A DNA stretch of 64,000 bases from a virus: the IMG/VR virus record IMGVR_UViG_3300044712_002452, positions 1-64,000 of that record. The stretch is one strand, 5' to 3'. Of this stretch, positions 8,168 to 17,713 are shown piece after piece. Each line of letters starts with the position of its first letter. Positions within the stretch are counted from its first letter, which is position 1. Below the pieces are notes generated by a model, which had not been told where the DNA came from, did not search any database, and saw only the letters and a list, made by a program, of their open reading frames with translations. A program made the position numbers and the translations under genes.

Positions 8168-9103
8168 ATGAAAAAAACCTTTTGGGTTCTATTGCTGTGT
8201 TGGTTATCACAGGGCTTGTTTGCTCAAAATATTGTAACCAACGGAATTAAATTTTACAGTGCGCCTACGCAAATCAGTAAATGGAGCTTGGACTTAAATT
8301 CGCTGGATAGCTTGTCCAATACGGCGGTTCCTACGGCTAAAGCGGTTTACGATTTAATCAAAAGTAAACACGCTCCCAATTTTTCCATTCCGGGTCCTAT
8401 TACTTCAGTACCAACGATTGGCATGAACGTGCAAGGCGCCAATGCTGAAGAATGGATTCGTTCAGCGTTTTATCAATCGCAAGCGCCTACACTCAGTTTA
8501 AGCGGAGGCGATGATCAGGAATTGATGGCGGCCGGCGCCGATCAAATTCGAACGGTCACTTATGCGGCCGGTCGATTATCAGGAACTTTACCTTTAGAAA
8601 ACATTACGGTTGACGGCGTAATTCAAAGTTTTAGCCAGCCGGCGCAGCCCGGTACAGTAACCGGTAATCAGTCCGTTAGTGTACAACGAAACGTCAATAA
8701 AACCATTACGGCTTCAGTTATTACAACCGATGGAAAAACGGCATCCGCTTCCACCGTATATCGTTGGTTCCCCAAAAATTATTGGTTTACCCTGACTGGC
8801 GAAACGCCGATTAACTCCGATTTACTAAACGGTTATGGTGGGGGTGATGGGTTGACCAGCACGCGCAGCAAGTCTAATTTTTCTATCACGGTGGGTTCTA
8901 CACCTTCCCGAATAGCTTATGCTTACCCGGCTTCTTTAGGACCGCTTACTTCTATGGTAGTGGGTGGATTTGAGTCGATCAATACATTCACTTTAACGGT
9001 ACTACCTTTTACCAATGCGCGCGGGTTTACCCAAAACTACAATGTCTACGTTTCGAAAAACGTGTTTGACAACATTACCATCACCTTTAATTCCGTCAAC
9101 TAA
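8168..9103 (+). CDS. Exported tail-fibre-type protein, 311 aa
   Basis: True start is the ATG at 8168: it gives a clean Sec signal peptide (Lys-Lys, a Leu-rich core, LFA then Gln, cleavage after about residue 19). The frame upstream lies in the terminator. After the signal comes a segment NTAVPTAKAVYDLI (about residues 52-65), a motif seen in many phage tail fibres, then Ig-like beta domains (about 95-200), and a C-terminal domain with YRWFPKNYWFTL and YAYPASLGPLTS, a pattern I know from phage tail-associated proteins. So the body looks like a fibre or distal-tail protein while the N-terminus directs export. One base separates its stop from the next gene. What the export is for is unknown. Confidence 0.7.
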   Translation: MKKTFWVLLLCWLSQGLFAQNIVTNGIKFYSAPTQISKWSLDLNSLDSLSNTAVPTAKAVYDLIKSKHAPNFSIPGPITSVPTIGMNVQGANAEEWIRSAFYQSQAPTLSLSGGDDQELMAAGADQIRTVTYAAGRLSGTLPLENITVDGVIQSFSQPAQPGTVTGNQSVSVQRNVNKTITASVITTDGKTASASTVYRWFPKNYWFTLTGETPINSDLLNGYGGGDGLTSTRSKSNFSITVGSTPSRIAYAYPASLGPLTSMVVGGFESINTFTLTVLPFTNARGFTQNYNVYVSKNVFDNITITFNSVN

Positions 9104-9104
9104 T

Positions 9105-12100
9105 ATGAAAAAAATCCTTGCGATTACGCTTTTTCTGTTTTCGATTCAACTTGTAGTAGCTCAGGTAAATGTTACCGGTTATATCTCACCATACGGTACG
9201 GCCGGTTATCCGACACATATCGATTCTTTGGGTATGGGTGGATATATGTCTGTATCCGATGAAGCAGCTTTAAATGCAATACCCTTGCTGCGCAGAAAAT
9301 CCGGTATGGCGGTTTATGTACGAAGCTCTAATCGCATTTTTACCTTGGTAAGTGATTTATCCAATAATGGATGGATGCCGTTTGCGCCGTGGAATTTTGT
9401 TTCACAAATTACTACATTGGGAAGTACGGGTCCGGCTACATTGGTAAATGGGGTATTAAATATTCCGCAGTATGCCGGCGGTGGTGCAGGAACGGCTGAC
9501 GGAAACAATTTTACGACGGCTGCCACTTTTAATAATACGACTCAGCAAATCACTTTGCAACGATTTGGGTTAACTGATCTGAATGTAAATCTCAGTAACA
9601 CTTGGCCGCGCATCAGTACATTCAATGATTCTATTTTGTCTTTGCGCACAGCGTTAAACGGATTTGTTTTATCCGGACATACCCACAGTATTGCACAAGT
9701 AATAGGGTTAGAAACTGCGTTAAATGGAAAAGCTGCGCTGGACCACAATCACGAATTTTTAGAATATGTCAATCCAAATGCTGGCGATACCCTGGTTACA
9801 AGGTTTGGAAAAATCTATGGTGGAAACACAACTGGTATTGGGCATACTCGAAAAGCGGATATCAACAGTTTTTCAAACCTGTATTTTAAAAGTTTTGAAT
9901 ATCACTTAGATCAAAATAATCAAAATTACCGGCATACCCTTAATCATACGGGATGGAATTTTCAAAATTTTGTGTCCGGCGGTCTAGCTTGGTGGAGAAT
10001 AGAAAACGATTTAAGTGGTCCAAACTATAAAGCTACTACGCTTGCTTTTACGGATACTGAATTTGGAATTGATGCAGAGCGAATTAACTTGGTAAGAAAA
10101 CGCGGTGTTAATAATTTGCTTTATGTGAATTCAGATGGATATGTTCGAGATACGAGTTTTTCGTATGCCGGTAGTGCTGCAGATAGTAATTTTTATACTA
10201 CCGGTGTAACGTTTAATCCTACTACTGAATTACTGACGACCAATCGTTTTGGACAATCTGATTTAACAACCAGCTTTAGCAATACCTGGCCGCGGATTTC
10301 AAGGTTCAATGACTCTTTAACCGCTATTCGTAGTACATTTAATTTATATGCTCCTTCGTCTCATACGCATACGATTGCCAATGTTACTGGTCTTCAAACA
10401 GCTTTAAATGGCAAAGAAAATCTTTTACCTGTTGGAGACACCAATCAATACATACGTGGTAATAAAACTTTAGGTACTTTCCAAAGTGGGAACGGTATTC
10501 AATGGGATGGTACAAAATTTAATTTGGGTGGAGTTCTTACGAATACATACGACCTTGGAGTATTTGGTAGCGGTATCTCTATGCGACAAAGTACTTCTTT
10601 TTGGGATGCTTGGGGTTTTTCGGGAGGATCAAATGGAAGGTTTATTCGAGTGTTTTCGGATTCTGTTATTATGGGTAGTACGCCCAACTTTGCAAGTTAC
10701 CCTAGTTTAAGTGGTGCGACTTATCTAAGTACAAATTCTTCTCGTTTATATTTCCAAGGTACAAGTAGATTTAGCGTTCTTCAAGGTACTGGCACTCGGA
10801 TGGTTGTGGCTGCTGCTGATGGTAGCATAAGCACTCAAGCAATTCCTTCTGGAGGTTCGGGATCTACAGTCACAGGGCTGATTTATGATCGTACTAATAA
10901 AACCATTACACTCAATCAGACTTCTGGCGGCAGTCAAACCGTAGTACTCAATGACACGGCATACAGTATTGAAAATGCTCCGTTTGTAACGGGCTCAAAC
11001 AATTTGTTAGCGGGTGTAAATGACTCAACTTCTCGAATTCGGCGTATTCGATTCAATGGAGCTGATACTTCCGGATCAACTCCTGATTTGTTGAATGTCA
11101 CTTTTACAGGTGGTGTTGGGCCGGCTGATTGGAATACGCTACTGAATAAACCAGCAACCTTTACTCCATCAGCCCATACGCATGCTATTGCCGAAATTAT
11201 AGGATTACAGGCGGCTTTGGATGGATTGCAAAGTGGCGGATCCGGTGGAGCCAGCGATACCTTAAAAGTTGAATACCCCTTGTACATGGTTGGCGATACA
11301 CTCAAATTGAACGCAAGTGGATTGGGTGGTGGTACAGGTAGCAGCGCCTTTAATGATGTTACTTCTGGAACCAATACGACGGCTACCATGACGGTAGGAA
11401 GTGGTGCAACGCTTAATCGAAGCGGTACCGGTATTATTGACGCTAATCGAATTCAAGGTATTGTAGTAAACCCTGGCTATACACAAGGTCAAATTATGCA
11501 GTACGATGCCAACGGACAGTTTTCCCCTGCAAACTTCAATTTGTTGACGGTGATGGCAAACGGAAACAGTAGCAACATTCAGTTTAACTCTCAGGGGAAT
11601 TTTGGTTACAAGTCGGGAGATTATGATTGGGGTCAAGATGGTAGCGATAATTTCAAAATCAGAAAAGGGGGTGGTGATTTGTTTACCATTAAGACAGGAT
11701 TCTTTGGTTTCAATGAAAGCAATCCTACGCATATGTTGACGGTAAGAGCCGACAACAACACTTCCGGAACATTGGCTGTGTTGTTTAAAGACTTTTTTGG
11801 AGTAAACCTTTTTGATCTACGCGGTGACGGTACCGGAACCATCAATAAGAAAGCTTGGCAATATGCCGCTGATTATAGTTCAGGATATACCGCTCGTTCT
11901 TTAGTTGATAAAGGGTATGTAGATGCACAAATTCAGCTTGTAAAAGACAGTTTGGTAAAAGACTCCGTAAGTATGGTTACAACGACATCCACTGATGCAT
12001 TGAACATGGACACGCTTACTACTGCGCCCGGTACAGTAACGGTTTATGATGTTACAATAGTGGGCTCTAAAGCCAATGCAACCAATGTTTGGGCGCTTAA

Positions 12101-12293
12101 AGTAGCCGTTAAAAATGTAGGCGGCACCTACAGTTTTACCCGAACCATTGAAAATGTAATGGAAGAAGATGCTTCTAATGACGCGGACGCGGCTTTATTA
12201 GGTAATCGTATTGTTTTGTTAGTAGTGGCCAATAGCGGGGGTACGGTAAAATGGACAAGTTCAAAAATTATTAAATCGACACATACACTATAA
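9105..12293 (+). CDS. Exported long tail-fibre-like protein with HTH repeats, 1062 aa
   Basis: Start at ATG 9105, giving a signal peptide of about 19 residues ending VVA then Gln. Next comes an N-terminal segment (RRKSGMAVYVRSSNRIFTL, about 65-83) typical of phage tail-fibre entry domains. Three modules follow with the motif HTHxIAxxxGLxxALxG: near residues 189, 424 and 690. The first two belong to longer duplicated units (DNA 9495-9740 and 10179-10427) containing the shared phrase SNTWPRIS. His-x-His repeats of this kind occur in trimeric phage fibres where they bind metal ions in the shaft. The last 300 residues end in a beta-rich head (VTVYDVTIVGSKANATNVWALK), a plausible receptor-binding tip. 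Role inferred: trimeric adhesion fibre. Confidence 0.75.
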   Translation: MKKILAITLFLFSIQLVVAQVNVTGYISPYGTAGYPTHIDSLGMGGYMSVSDEAALNAIPLLRRKSGMAVYVRSSNRIFTLVSDLSNNGWMPFAPWNFVSQITTLGSTGPATLVNGVLNIPQYAGGGAGTADGNNFTTAATFNNTTQQITLQRFGLTDLNVNLSNTWPRISTFNDSILSLRTALNGFVLSGHTHSIAQVIGLETALNGKAALDHNHEFLEYVNPNAGDTLVTRFGKIYGGNTTGIGHTRKADINSFSNLYFKSFEYHLDQNNQNYRHTLNHTGWNFQNFVSGGLAWWRIENDLSGPNYKATTLAFTDTEFGIDAERINLVRKRGVNNLLYVNSDGYVRDTSFSYAGSAADSNFYTTGVTFNPTTELLTTNRFGQSDLTTSFSNTWPRISRFNDSLTAIRSTFNLYAPSSHTHTIANVTGLQTALNGKENLLPVGDTNQYIRGNKTLGTFQSGNGIQWDGTKFNLGGVLTNTYDLGVFGSGISMRQSTSFWDAWGFSGGSNGRFIRVFSDSVIMGSTPNFASYPSLSGATYLSTNSSRLYFQGTSRFSVLQGTGTRMVVAAADGSISTQAIPSGGSGSTVTGLIYDRTNKTITLNQTSGGSQTVVLNDTAYSIENAPFVTGSNNLLAGVNDSTSRIRRIRFNGADTSGSTPDLLNVTFTGGVGPADWNTLLNKPATFTPSAHTHAIAEIIGLQAALDGLQSGGSGGASDTLKVEYPLYMVGDTLKLNASGLGGGTGSSAFNDVTSGTNTTATMTVGSGATLNRSGTGIIDANRIQGIVVNPGYTQGQIMQYDANGQFSPANFNLLTVMANGNSSNIQFNSQGNFGYKSGDYDWGQDGSDNFKIRKGGGDLFTIKTGFFGFNESNPTHMLTVRADNNTSGTLAVLFKDFFGVNLFDLRGDGTGTINKKAWQYAADYSSGYTARSLVDKGYVDAQIQLVKDSLVKDSVSMVTTTSTDALNMDTLTTAPGTVTVYDVTIVGSKANATNVWALKVAVKNVGGTYSFTRTIENVMEEDASNDADAALLGNRIVLLVVANSGGTVKWTSSKIIKSTHTL

Positions 12294-12295
12294 CT

Positions 12296-13726
12296 ATGAA
12301 AAAACTCTTACTCGGATTATTGTTGTTTAGCGCAACGGCTCAAGCTCAAATTACGCAATGGGTTATCGGTTCGGCTGCCGGCGGCGGTGGGGATACAGCC
12401 CACAAGTACCCCAAAATGATGTACACTAAGACTTTTGATGTCAATGCTTCTACAACAGGTTCTTGGCAAAGTGCAGGTATTACATTTGATGGTGCCAATC
12501 AACGGGTTCAAGTAGTTACCAACAATCTTGGGTTTGACGGATTGATATTCTACCCATCCACTCAAATTATTGCACCTGGACAAAAAGGGTTAATTACGGT
12601 TGATGTGGACATTGATACTTTAAAGTCGGTGTATGTATTTAGTACTTGGCCTGATTTTGTAGATAGTATTACAGTTTCAGGAACCTATACTTTTGAGTTT
12701 ACTGCTGGATCTACTGTATTTCCTATTATCAGTGCAGGAAGTATAAATAAAGGACGCTTTTATGTAAAACATTTGAGTGTTTTTTATCCGGATAAGTATG
12801 AACCGGTCGCTACAAAGCCGTCTATTTTAAACTTTCAATCTACTCGTACAGGTAATAAAAAGTGGCTATCTGCAGGTAATAGAAACAAAGTAAAATCTTC
12901 AACGTCCGGTACAGATATCACCAGTTCTATTACCGTTGGATTTAATTCTGATGCGGGTTCTGATATCGGAGGACAAATTTATGGATCCAATTCATCCATT
13001 GAACAAGTCGTTCCCGGTCATAGGTACTATTCAATGACTCAATACACAGGATCAAATTTTACAGCTAGTATTGGTAACAGCTTGATAGGTGATTATGCTT
13101 TTGCATCAGGTTGGAGACTGAATACGTTTGGTAACTATGCTTTCAATTTGGGTGTGTCTAATAATATCATGGGAGATCGAACTTGGGCAATCGGCACGCA
13201 CTTGGTAGCGGTGGGTAAAGCGGCTCATGCGTTTCAAGATAAGACCACTGACAATATTTTAATCGACGCAGCTATTGGCGACAATCCTTCGGAACACGTA
13301 TTCTTTGGAAGTGCCCACTCGCATAGAAAAAGAAATCATCCCATTACAGGTATTCCTGAATCTGGAGACTACGTTCCAGCCAATGAAATTGTACGGATCT
13401 ATGGTGCCAGTGCCTATGACGACCGAGCGGTTCCTTCAGAATTTAATGTCGGCGGTGGGCATATTCGTATTGTTGCCGGTTTACCTACCGGAAGCGGTAC
13501 ACCGGGTACTGTCGGTTTTGCCGGTGCCTTAAGTACACAAGCTTCACCAGGAAATAACAAAAGGCGACAAGATGTTTTAATGCTTTCTGCAGATGGTCAG
13601 TTGGTTAATACAACGACCGATACCCCCGTATTGATTTACTATGGTGGATCATTAAGACGAATCAAAGTTGGAGCGGAAGGAAGCGGTGCCATTGGTGGAA
13701 CAAGCCGAGCTTTATACATTGAATAA
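12296..13726 (+). CDS. Exported fibre protein with YadA-like beta-roll, 476 aa
   Basis: Starts two bases after the previous stop with a signal peptide (cleavage after about residue 17, AQA then Gln). Residues about 30-175 form a beta-sandwich-like region (VNASTTGSWQSAGITFDG, VSGTYTFEFTAG), resembling a carbohydrate-binding module. Residues about 255-310 contain short repeats such as GNSLIGDYAFASGW, FGNYAFNLG, GDRTWAIGTHLVAVG, which look like the left-handed beta-roll repeats of YadA-type trimeric adhesins and of many phage fibres. The C-terminus (LIYYGGSLRRIKVG) resembles a fibre tip or foldon. Probably a second trimeric fibre or spike in the same exported set. Confidence 0.65.
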   Translation: MKKLLLGLLLFSATAQAQITQWVIGSAAGGGGDTAHKYPKMMYTKTFDVNASTTGSWQSAGITFDGANQRVQVVTNNLGFDGLIFYPSTQIIAPGQKGLITVDVDIDTLKSVYVFSTWPDFVDSITVSGTYTFEFTAGSTVFPIISAGSINKGRFYVKHLSVFYPDKYEPVATKPSILNFQSTRTGNKKWLSAGNRNKVKSSTSGTDITSSITVGFNSDAGSDIGGQIYGSNSSIEQVVPGHRYYSMTQYTGSNFTASIGNSLIGDYAFASGWRLNTFGNYAFNLGVSNNIMGDRTWAIGTHLVAVGKAAHAFQDKTTDNILIDAAIGDNPSEHVFFGSAHSHRKRNHPITGIPESGDYVPANEIVRIYGASAYDDRAVPSEFNVGGGHIRIVAGLPTGSGTPGTVGFAGALSTQASPGNNKRRQDVLMLSADGQLVNTTTDTPVLIYYGGSLRRIKVGAEGSGAIGGTSRALYIE

Positions 13727-13733
13727 TACAGTT

Positions 13734-14864
13734 ATGAAAAACCTTTTTATTTTACTATTACTGGCTTCTTTTTCAGTTAAAGCTCAGGTAACGTCTGGAT
13801 TTTTATCTTTAGGTGCTGGTAATTGTGGTGATGTAGTAAATGCTACTATTCCTGTCTATTGGAATGGTACATTAGCAAATGGGGTGGTTTTGTATTCAGA
13901 TGCCGCTAAAACAACACCTTATGATGGAAATTGGAACAACTATACTATTCGTAGATTGTCGGGTTCCGGTACTATTAACGCTCATTTTTATGTGACTGAT
14001 AATTCTGGGGCTGTGGGTAACTATGTTGATTGTGGAGGTTGGGTAGAGTATTTAGGACGAGATTATCCTGCTAGTTGTGATAGTGTTCGTATTGGCGGTA
14101 ATGATGTCCTTGTACGCAGACCTTTAGATTACGACTCTTCTTGGAATGCTAACCGCAAGTACCCGGTGATGATTTTCCTGCACGGGAACGGAGAAGCCGG
14201 CAGCAATTTGAATACAATGTACAACGCCGGACTTCCGCGTGTGCTGACTCTTTCTCAAAACGTCGGTAATCCTTTGATGGATAGCATTATTTATGTAATG
14301 CCGCAGCATACGACAAATGCTTCTGTATGGCGAATACCTAACGATCTAATAGGTATTGTAAACTATATCGACGCTACCTATCGAGTTGATACTACACGAT
14401 GGGCGCTTGGGGGGCTTTCTCAGGGAGGTTCCAATACAATCGATGTGCTTACTTGGGGTCCAACTTCTTTTGTAGCGCCCAATAACTATTTTTCAAAATT
14501 CAATCGTTTCAAACTACTGTATATCTTATCCAGTCCGACTATGAATTATCTGGATACCATTATGACCAATATTCAAGGTCGGAGATACCGAAGTTGGATC
14601 GGGTTAAGTGATGGTACATTTCTTGGACAACATCGATCAAACATTGACAAACTGCAGGAAAAAGGACTCGCTGGATATGAATATGAAATCCCAGGGTCTC
14701 ATTCAAATCAAGTTTGGGATAGTGCCATGAGTTTCCGAGGAACAGATACGCTTACTAATATTCACCGATGGCTTATTCAATCAAGCGGTACATTACCCTC
14801 AGCACCCACACCCATTATTCAAAAACAGATCCGATACTTAAATCGTAGAAAAATCTACTCATGA
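13734..14864 (+). CDS. Exported alpha/beta-hydrolase, probable carbohydrate esterase, 376 aa
   Basis: ATG 13734 gives a signal peptide ending VKA then Gln at about 17/18. Residues about 20-105 are an accessory module (IPVYWNGTLANGVVLYSDA) that resembles the N-terminal module of the next gene. The rest is an alpha/beta-hydrolase: FLHGNGEAG at 148-156 (oxyanion region), nucleophile Ser229 in GLSQGG, candidate acid Asp293 in GLSDGT and candidate His323 in GSHSNQ. This order and spacing fit the feruloyl/acetyl-xylan esterase and PHB-depolymerase-like families. Inferred role: removal of ester groups from surface or extracellular polysaccharide, preparing it for the glycoside hydrolase encoded next, whose ATG overlaps this gene's TGA. 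Confidence 0.75.
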   Translation: MKNLFILLLLASFSVKAQVTSGFLSLGAGNCGDVVNATIPVYWNGTLANGVVLYSDAAKTTPYDGNWNNYTIRRLSGSGTINAHFYVTDNSGAVGNYVDCGGWVEYLGRDYPASCDSVRIGGNDVLVRRPLDYDSSWNANRKYPVMIFLHGNGEAGSNLNTMYNAGLPRVLTLSQNVGNPLMDSIIYVMPQHTTNASVWRIPNDLIGIVNYIDATYRVDTTRWALGGLSQGGSNTIDVLTWGPTSFVAPNNYFSKFNRFKLLYILSSPTMNYLDTIMTNIQGRRYRSWIGLSDGTFLGQHRSNIDKLQEKGLAGYEYEIPGSHSNQVWDSAMSFRGTDTLTNIHRWLIQSSGTLPSAPTPIIQKQIRYLNRRKIYS

Positions 14865-17443
14865 AAAAACTGATCTTTCTTTTTTTACTCACCGCTTTTA
14901 CAAGTTTTACACTTAGGGCTCAATACACTTTGGCGGGTTACATAACTTCCACAGGGCAGGGGTCGCTTGAAAATTCGTGCGCAGCCGTTAGTGTTAGTAC
15001 CCCGATTTACTCTGTGGGTGGTACCATTGCAAACAACCAGGCTATTTACACCAGCTCATCGGGAGGTCAGATCACAGACTACGATTGGAGAGGATTTGCA
15101 CTTATTGAGGGTGGAACACCAACCCACAGCTTACAGATTTGGGGAGATGGCACGGTCCGAAATTATTCGGCTTGTGGAAGCGGCGGCGGTGGCAGCAGCA
15201 CATCTGCCGGTCTTGCTCCTGCACCTTCTGGATGGGGAAAGAAAATCAAGCCTATTATTATGATGGACTTGGCGAGATTCGACCAATACGGGGGCGGTGG
15301 TGGTGGAATGTTTGCACTCTTTGACGATTCAACCAACACCGTTTGGTTTCCTTGGAGACAACCTGAAAAGTATGTAAAAAAAGGTTGGGATGACTTTCAC
15401 AAAATACAATGGCACGGCAATAGAGGGTTAAGAATGGTTTGGGATTTAATCGGTGATTCAAACATTAACGATTTATCCAAAAAGTACGTTTTCAGGGATT
15501 CCGTGTACGCATACGATAAAACATTCACAAGCGGCAAAGGGGCGGTTTATTTAGCATCACTTGATAGCGTACTTGCAAACGTGCCGTGGTATGACCGTTG
15601 GAAGTACTTTGCCCGACCTGATTCGCTTTTAAAGCCCTTTGCAGTTGTAGTACCTAACAATGGAGCAAGCAGCGGGGGAGTTTGGAGAAGTTACAAGACC
15701 CGCAAAGTAGATAGCGCACGCTATGTGTATGCGTGGGCGGTTGCAGACACCACAGGGGGAAGCACAGCCGATTATCCAACTATCGGGGAATTATCATTTT
15801 ATGGTACGCCAAACTTTGATAGTGCTACCATCAAGCATTGGAGTTACTATGCTCCACCCGTACAAAACAATACGCTCGACAAATTTACAGGCGTAAATGT
15901 GGGAGGACTTTATAACACCAAAAATTTAAAAGACCGGCACGGCGTTCGGTTGTACGCTTGGACACTCCACGTATTTGATGCTGATAGTACGACTTCTTGG
16001 CCTTCCAATATTTATGATGCAAGTCCCGATGGTTACAATCCTGACGGAGATTGGCCTATTATAGACTCATTGAGAGAACTGGGCACAAAGCCGTATTTTG
16101 TAATTGCCGGAGGTAACAAAAGACAGCGGTGGCTTACAAATTCAAGTGCAACGGCTGATTTGAACAAAATAGCTCCACTTAATTCACCCCTTGACGAAGT
16201 GGAAGACCCTGCAAGTTACCGGCGTACAGCAGATTTCTTTCGACACTTTGGGGCTAAATTCGGAAAGAATACCGCAGGACTTACAGCGGGTCAGTTACGT
16301 TGGAATAATGAGGCTCCAACAGGCTTAGGGCTTTATTGGTTTGATGACGTGGAGAATGGAAATGAAGAAGAACACCGCACAGGTATAAGCGAACTGGGGT
16401 ACTTTTTCAAGTCTCAAATGGACTATGACGGTTACGCAGGAAGATTCCCGAATTTAGGCTTACGCTCTTCCGATACTTCAATGAAATTGTTGATGAGTGC
16501 AACACACACACCCGACACCAATAGGGTGAAGATGTATGTTTACTTCTCGCATTTCTTCCGACCCGATTCATTGTTTGTGTGGGGTTCTGTTAATCAGCAC
16601 CATTACAGCACAAGCTACGCAAAGACCTACGGTTATTATCCAGCGCAGGAAGGTTTAGTAGGAGCAAGGGGAGTAACAGCTGAGTATGATAGCCTTAAAT
16701 TCAGGCTTAAAGGCATTGTCGAAAATACATACAGGTTTTTACGAAAACCTAGTATTGACATTGAATTAACCGAGTGGGGCTACGACCATTACCAACAGCC
16801 CACGCCTGACCCTGCACCCTTCATCCACACCTTTATTCAAGCACCAAATTATCCCGGCTATGATAGCACACAGGACAAGGCTATTGCAATCGAGGCGGGT
16901 ATCATGGAAGCCTTTGCAGCGGGGATAAACAATCTTGTAATCTTCATATCCGAGAACCCTTGCTTTTGCGACAACAACAACCAAATACTATTTGCAACAG
17001 CGGGTGAGATTCGCTCATGGACTGGCTATACCGCAACTGCTTTTTGGCCTACCCACCACACGCAAAATTGGCACTCCCGAATGTTAACCGATTGGGCATG
17101 GGATAGTGAAATACGCGGAGATGCCATGGACACTGTTCGAGTGTACAAGCTCAGACACAAGCTGTATGTCGACTCAGTTTGTTATTATGTCCGGTACTGG
17201 CCGCTGGATGATGTCGGTACACCGATCACCGTGAATGTGGGTTCGGTGGATGGCGCGGGCACTCGCCGGCAGATACAATTTACGGATACCGCTCCCACCG
17301 AAAGTTATGTGGCAGTCAATAATGGGGAGTTTCAAACAACCGCCCGGGCGCGATCACAGTATTTCTTTTTTAAAGAAGTGCCAGGTGAAGGGGGTGGACC
17401 TAGGCGTAATTTTTATCGAATACGAGCCCGATTCAAAAATTGA
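14861..17443 (+). CDS. Exported TIM-barrel glycoside hydrolase-like protein, 860 aa
   Basis: Translationally coupled to the esterase (ATGA). Signal peptide of about 20 residues ending LRA then Gln; an N-terminal module (about 21-105, TPIYSVGGTIANNQAIYTS) related to that of the esterase; a Gly/Ser linker (about 105-115). The large central region has the feel of a clan GH-A barrel: YWFDDVENGNEEE (E498 a candidate acid/base), QHHYSTS, and IDIELTEWGYD (E638 a candidate nucleophile on the TEWG strand). A C-terminal beta domain follows (about 755-845). Inferred role: cleavage of a host capsule or extracellular polysaccharide. Codons in most of the gene (many GCA and ACA) differ from the flanking phage genes, hinting at transfer from a bacterium. 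Family assignment is by motif only. Confidence 0.65.
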   Translation: MKKLIFLFLLTAFTSFTLRAQYTLAGYITSTGQGSLENSCAAVSVSTPIYSVGGTIANNQAIYTSSSGGQITDYDWRGFALIEGGTPTHSLQIWGDGTVRNYSACGSGGGGSSTSAGLAPAPSGWGKKIKPIIMMDLARFDQYGGGGGGMFALFDDSTNTVWFPWRQPEKYVKKGWDDFHKIQWHGNRGLRMVWDLIGDSNINDLSKKYVFRDSVYAYDKTFTSGKGAVYLASLDSVLANVPWYDRWKYFARPDSLLKPFAVVVPNNGASSGGVWRSYKTRKVDSARYVYAWAVADTTGGSTADYPTIGELSFYGTPNFDSATIKHWSYYAPPVQNNTLDKFTGVNVGGLYNTKNLKDRHGVRLYAWTLHVFDADSTTSWPSNIYDASPDGYNPDGDWPIIDSLRELGTKPYFVIAGGNKRQRWLTNSSATADLNKIAPLNSPLDEVEDPASYRRTADFFRHFGAKFGKNTAGLTAGQLRWNNEAPTGLGLYWFDDVENGNEEEHRTGISELGYFFKSQMDYDGYAGRFPNLGLRSSDTSMKLLMSATHTPDTNRVKMYVYFSHFFRPDSLFVWGSVNQHHYSTSYAKTYGYYPAQEGLVGARGVTAEYDSLKFRLKGIVENTYRFLRKPSIDIELTEWGYDHYQQPTPDPAPFIHTFIQAPNYPGYDSTQDKAIAIEAGIMEAFAAGINNLVIFISENPCFCDNNNQILFATAGEIRSWTGYTATAFWPTHHTQNWHSRMLTDWAWDSEIRGDAMDTVRVYKLRHKLYVDSVCYYVRYWPLDDVGTPITVNVGSVDGAGTRRQIQFTDTAPTESYVAVNNGEFQTTARARSQYFFFKEVPGEGGGPRRNFYRIRARFKN

Positions 17444-17450
17444 TAATTAT

Positions 17451-17460
17451 TCGTATATTA
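17451..17460 (+). promoter_or_regulatory. Promoter-like TCGTATATTA box
   Basis: ATTATTCGTATATTA lies 11 bases before the next start codon and is shared almost exactly with 18079-18091. If TAnnTT acts as the -7 element, the transcript would have a very short leader. Confidence 0.4.
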
Positions 17461-17470
17461 TAGTAAAGCA

Positions 17471-17710
17471 ATGTTTATGGAAAACACAACTCAAAAAAGC
17501 TGGATCCAAAATATTTTTGGTGACGACCCCAAAACGTCTATTATGGGTGTAACGTTAGCCGTTTTGACGGTGGTTCAAGAGTATCGTGAAAACGGGTCCG
17601 TGGACGTAGCCAGTGTGCTAATTGCAGCTATTATCGCTGGACTCGGATACTTGGCCGCTGATTCCAGAAAAAAAACGCGATCAAAAAAAATTAACCAACC
17701 AAATCCATAG
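17471..17710 (+). CDS. Holin-like small membrane protein, 79 aa
   Basis: Hydrophobic segments at about residues 22-37 and 44-62 separated by a short polar turn (EYRENGSVD), then a GYLAADS motif and a strongly basic tail (RKKTRSKK). This layout and the LGYLAxD ending of the second helix are common in small phage membrane proteins annotated as holins. ATG 17471 is used; ATG 17477 is in frame. The gene lies just after the glycoside hydrolase and just before another membrane protein; no classical endolysin is adjacent, so lysis function is an inference. Confidence 0.5.
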   Translation: MFMENTTQKSWIQNIFGDDPKTSIMGVTLAVLTVVQEYRENGSVDVASVLIAAIIAGLGYLAADSRKKTRSKKINQPNP

Positions 17711-17713
17711 TCT

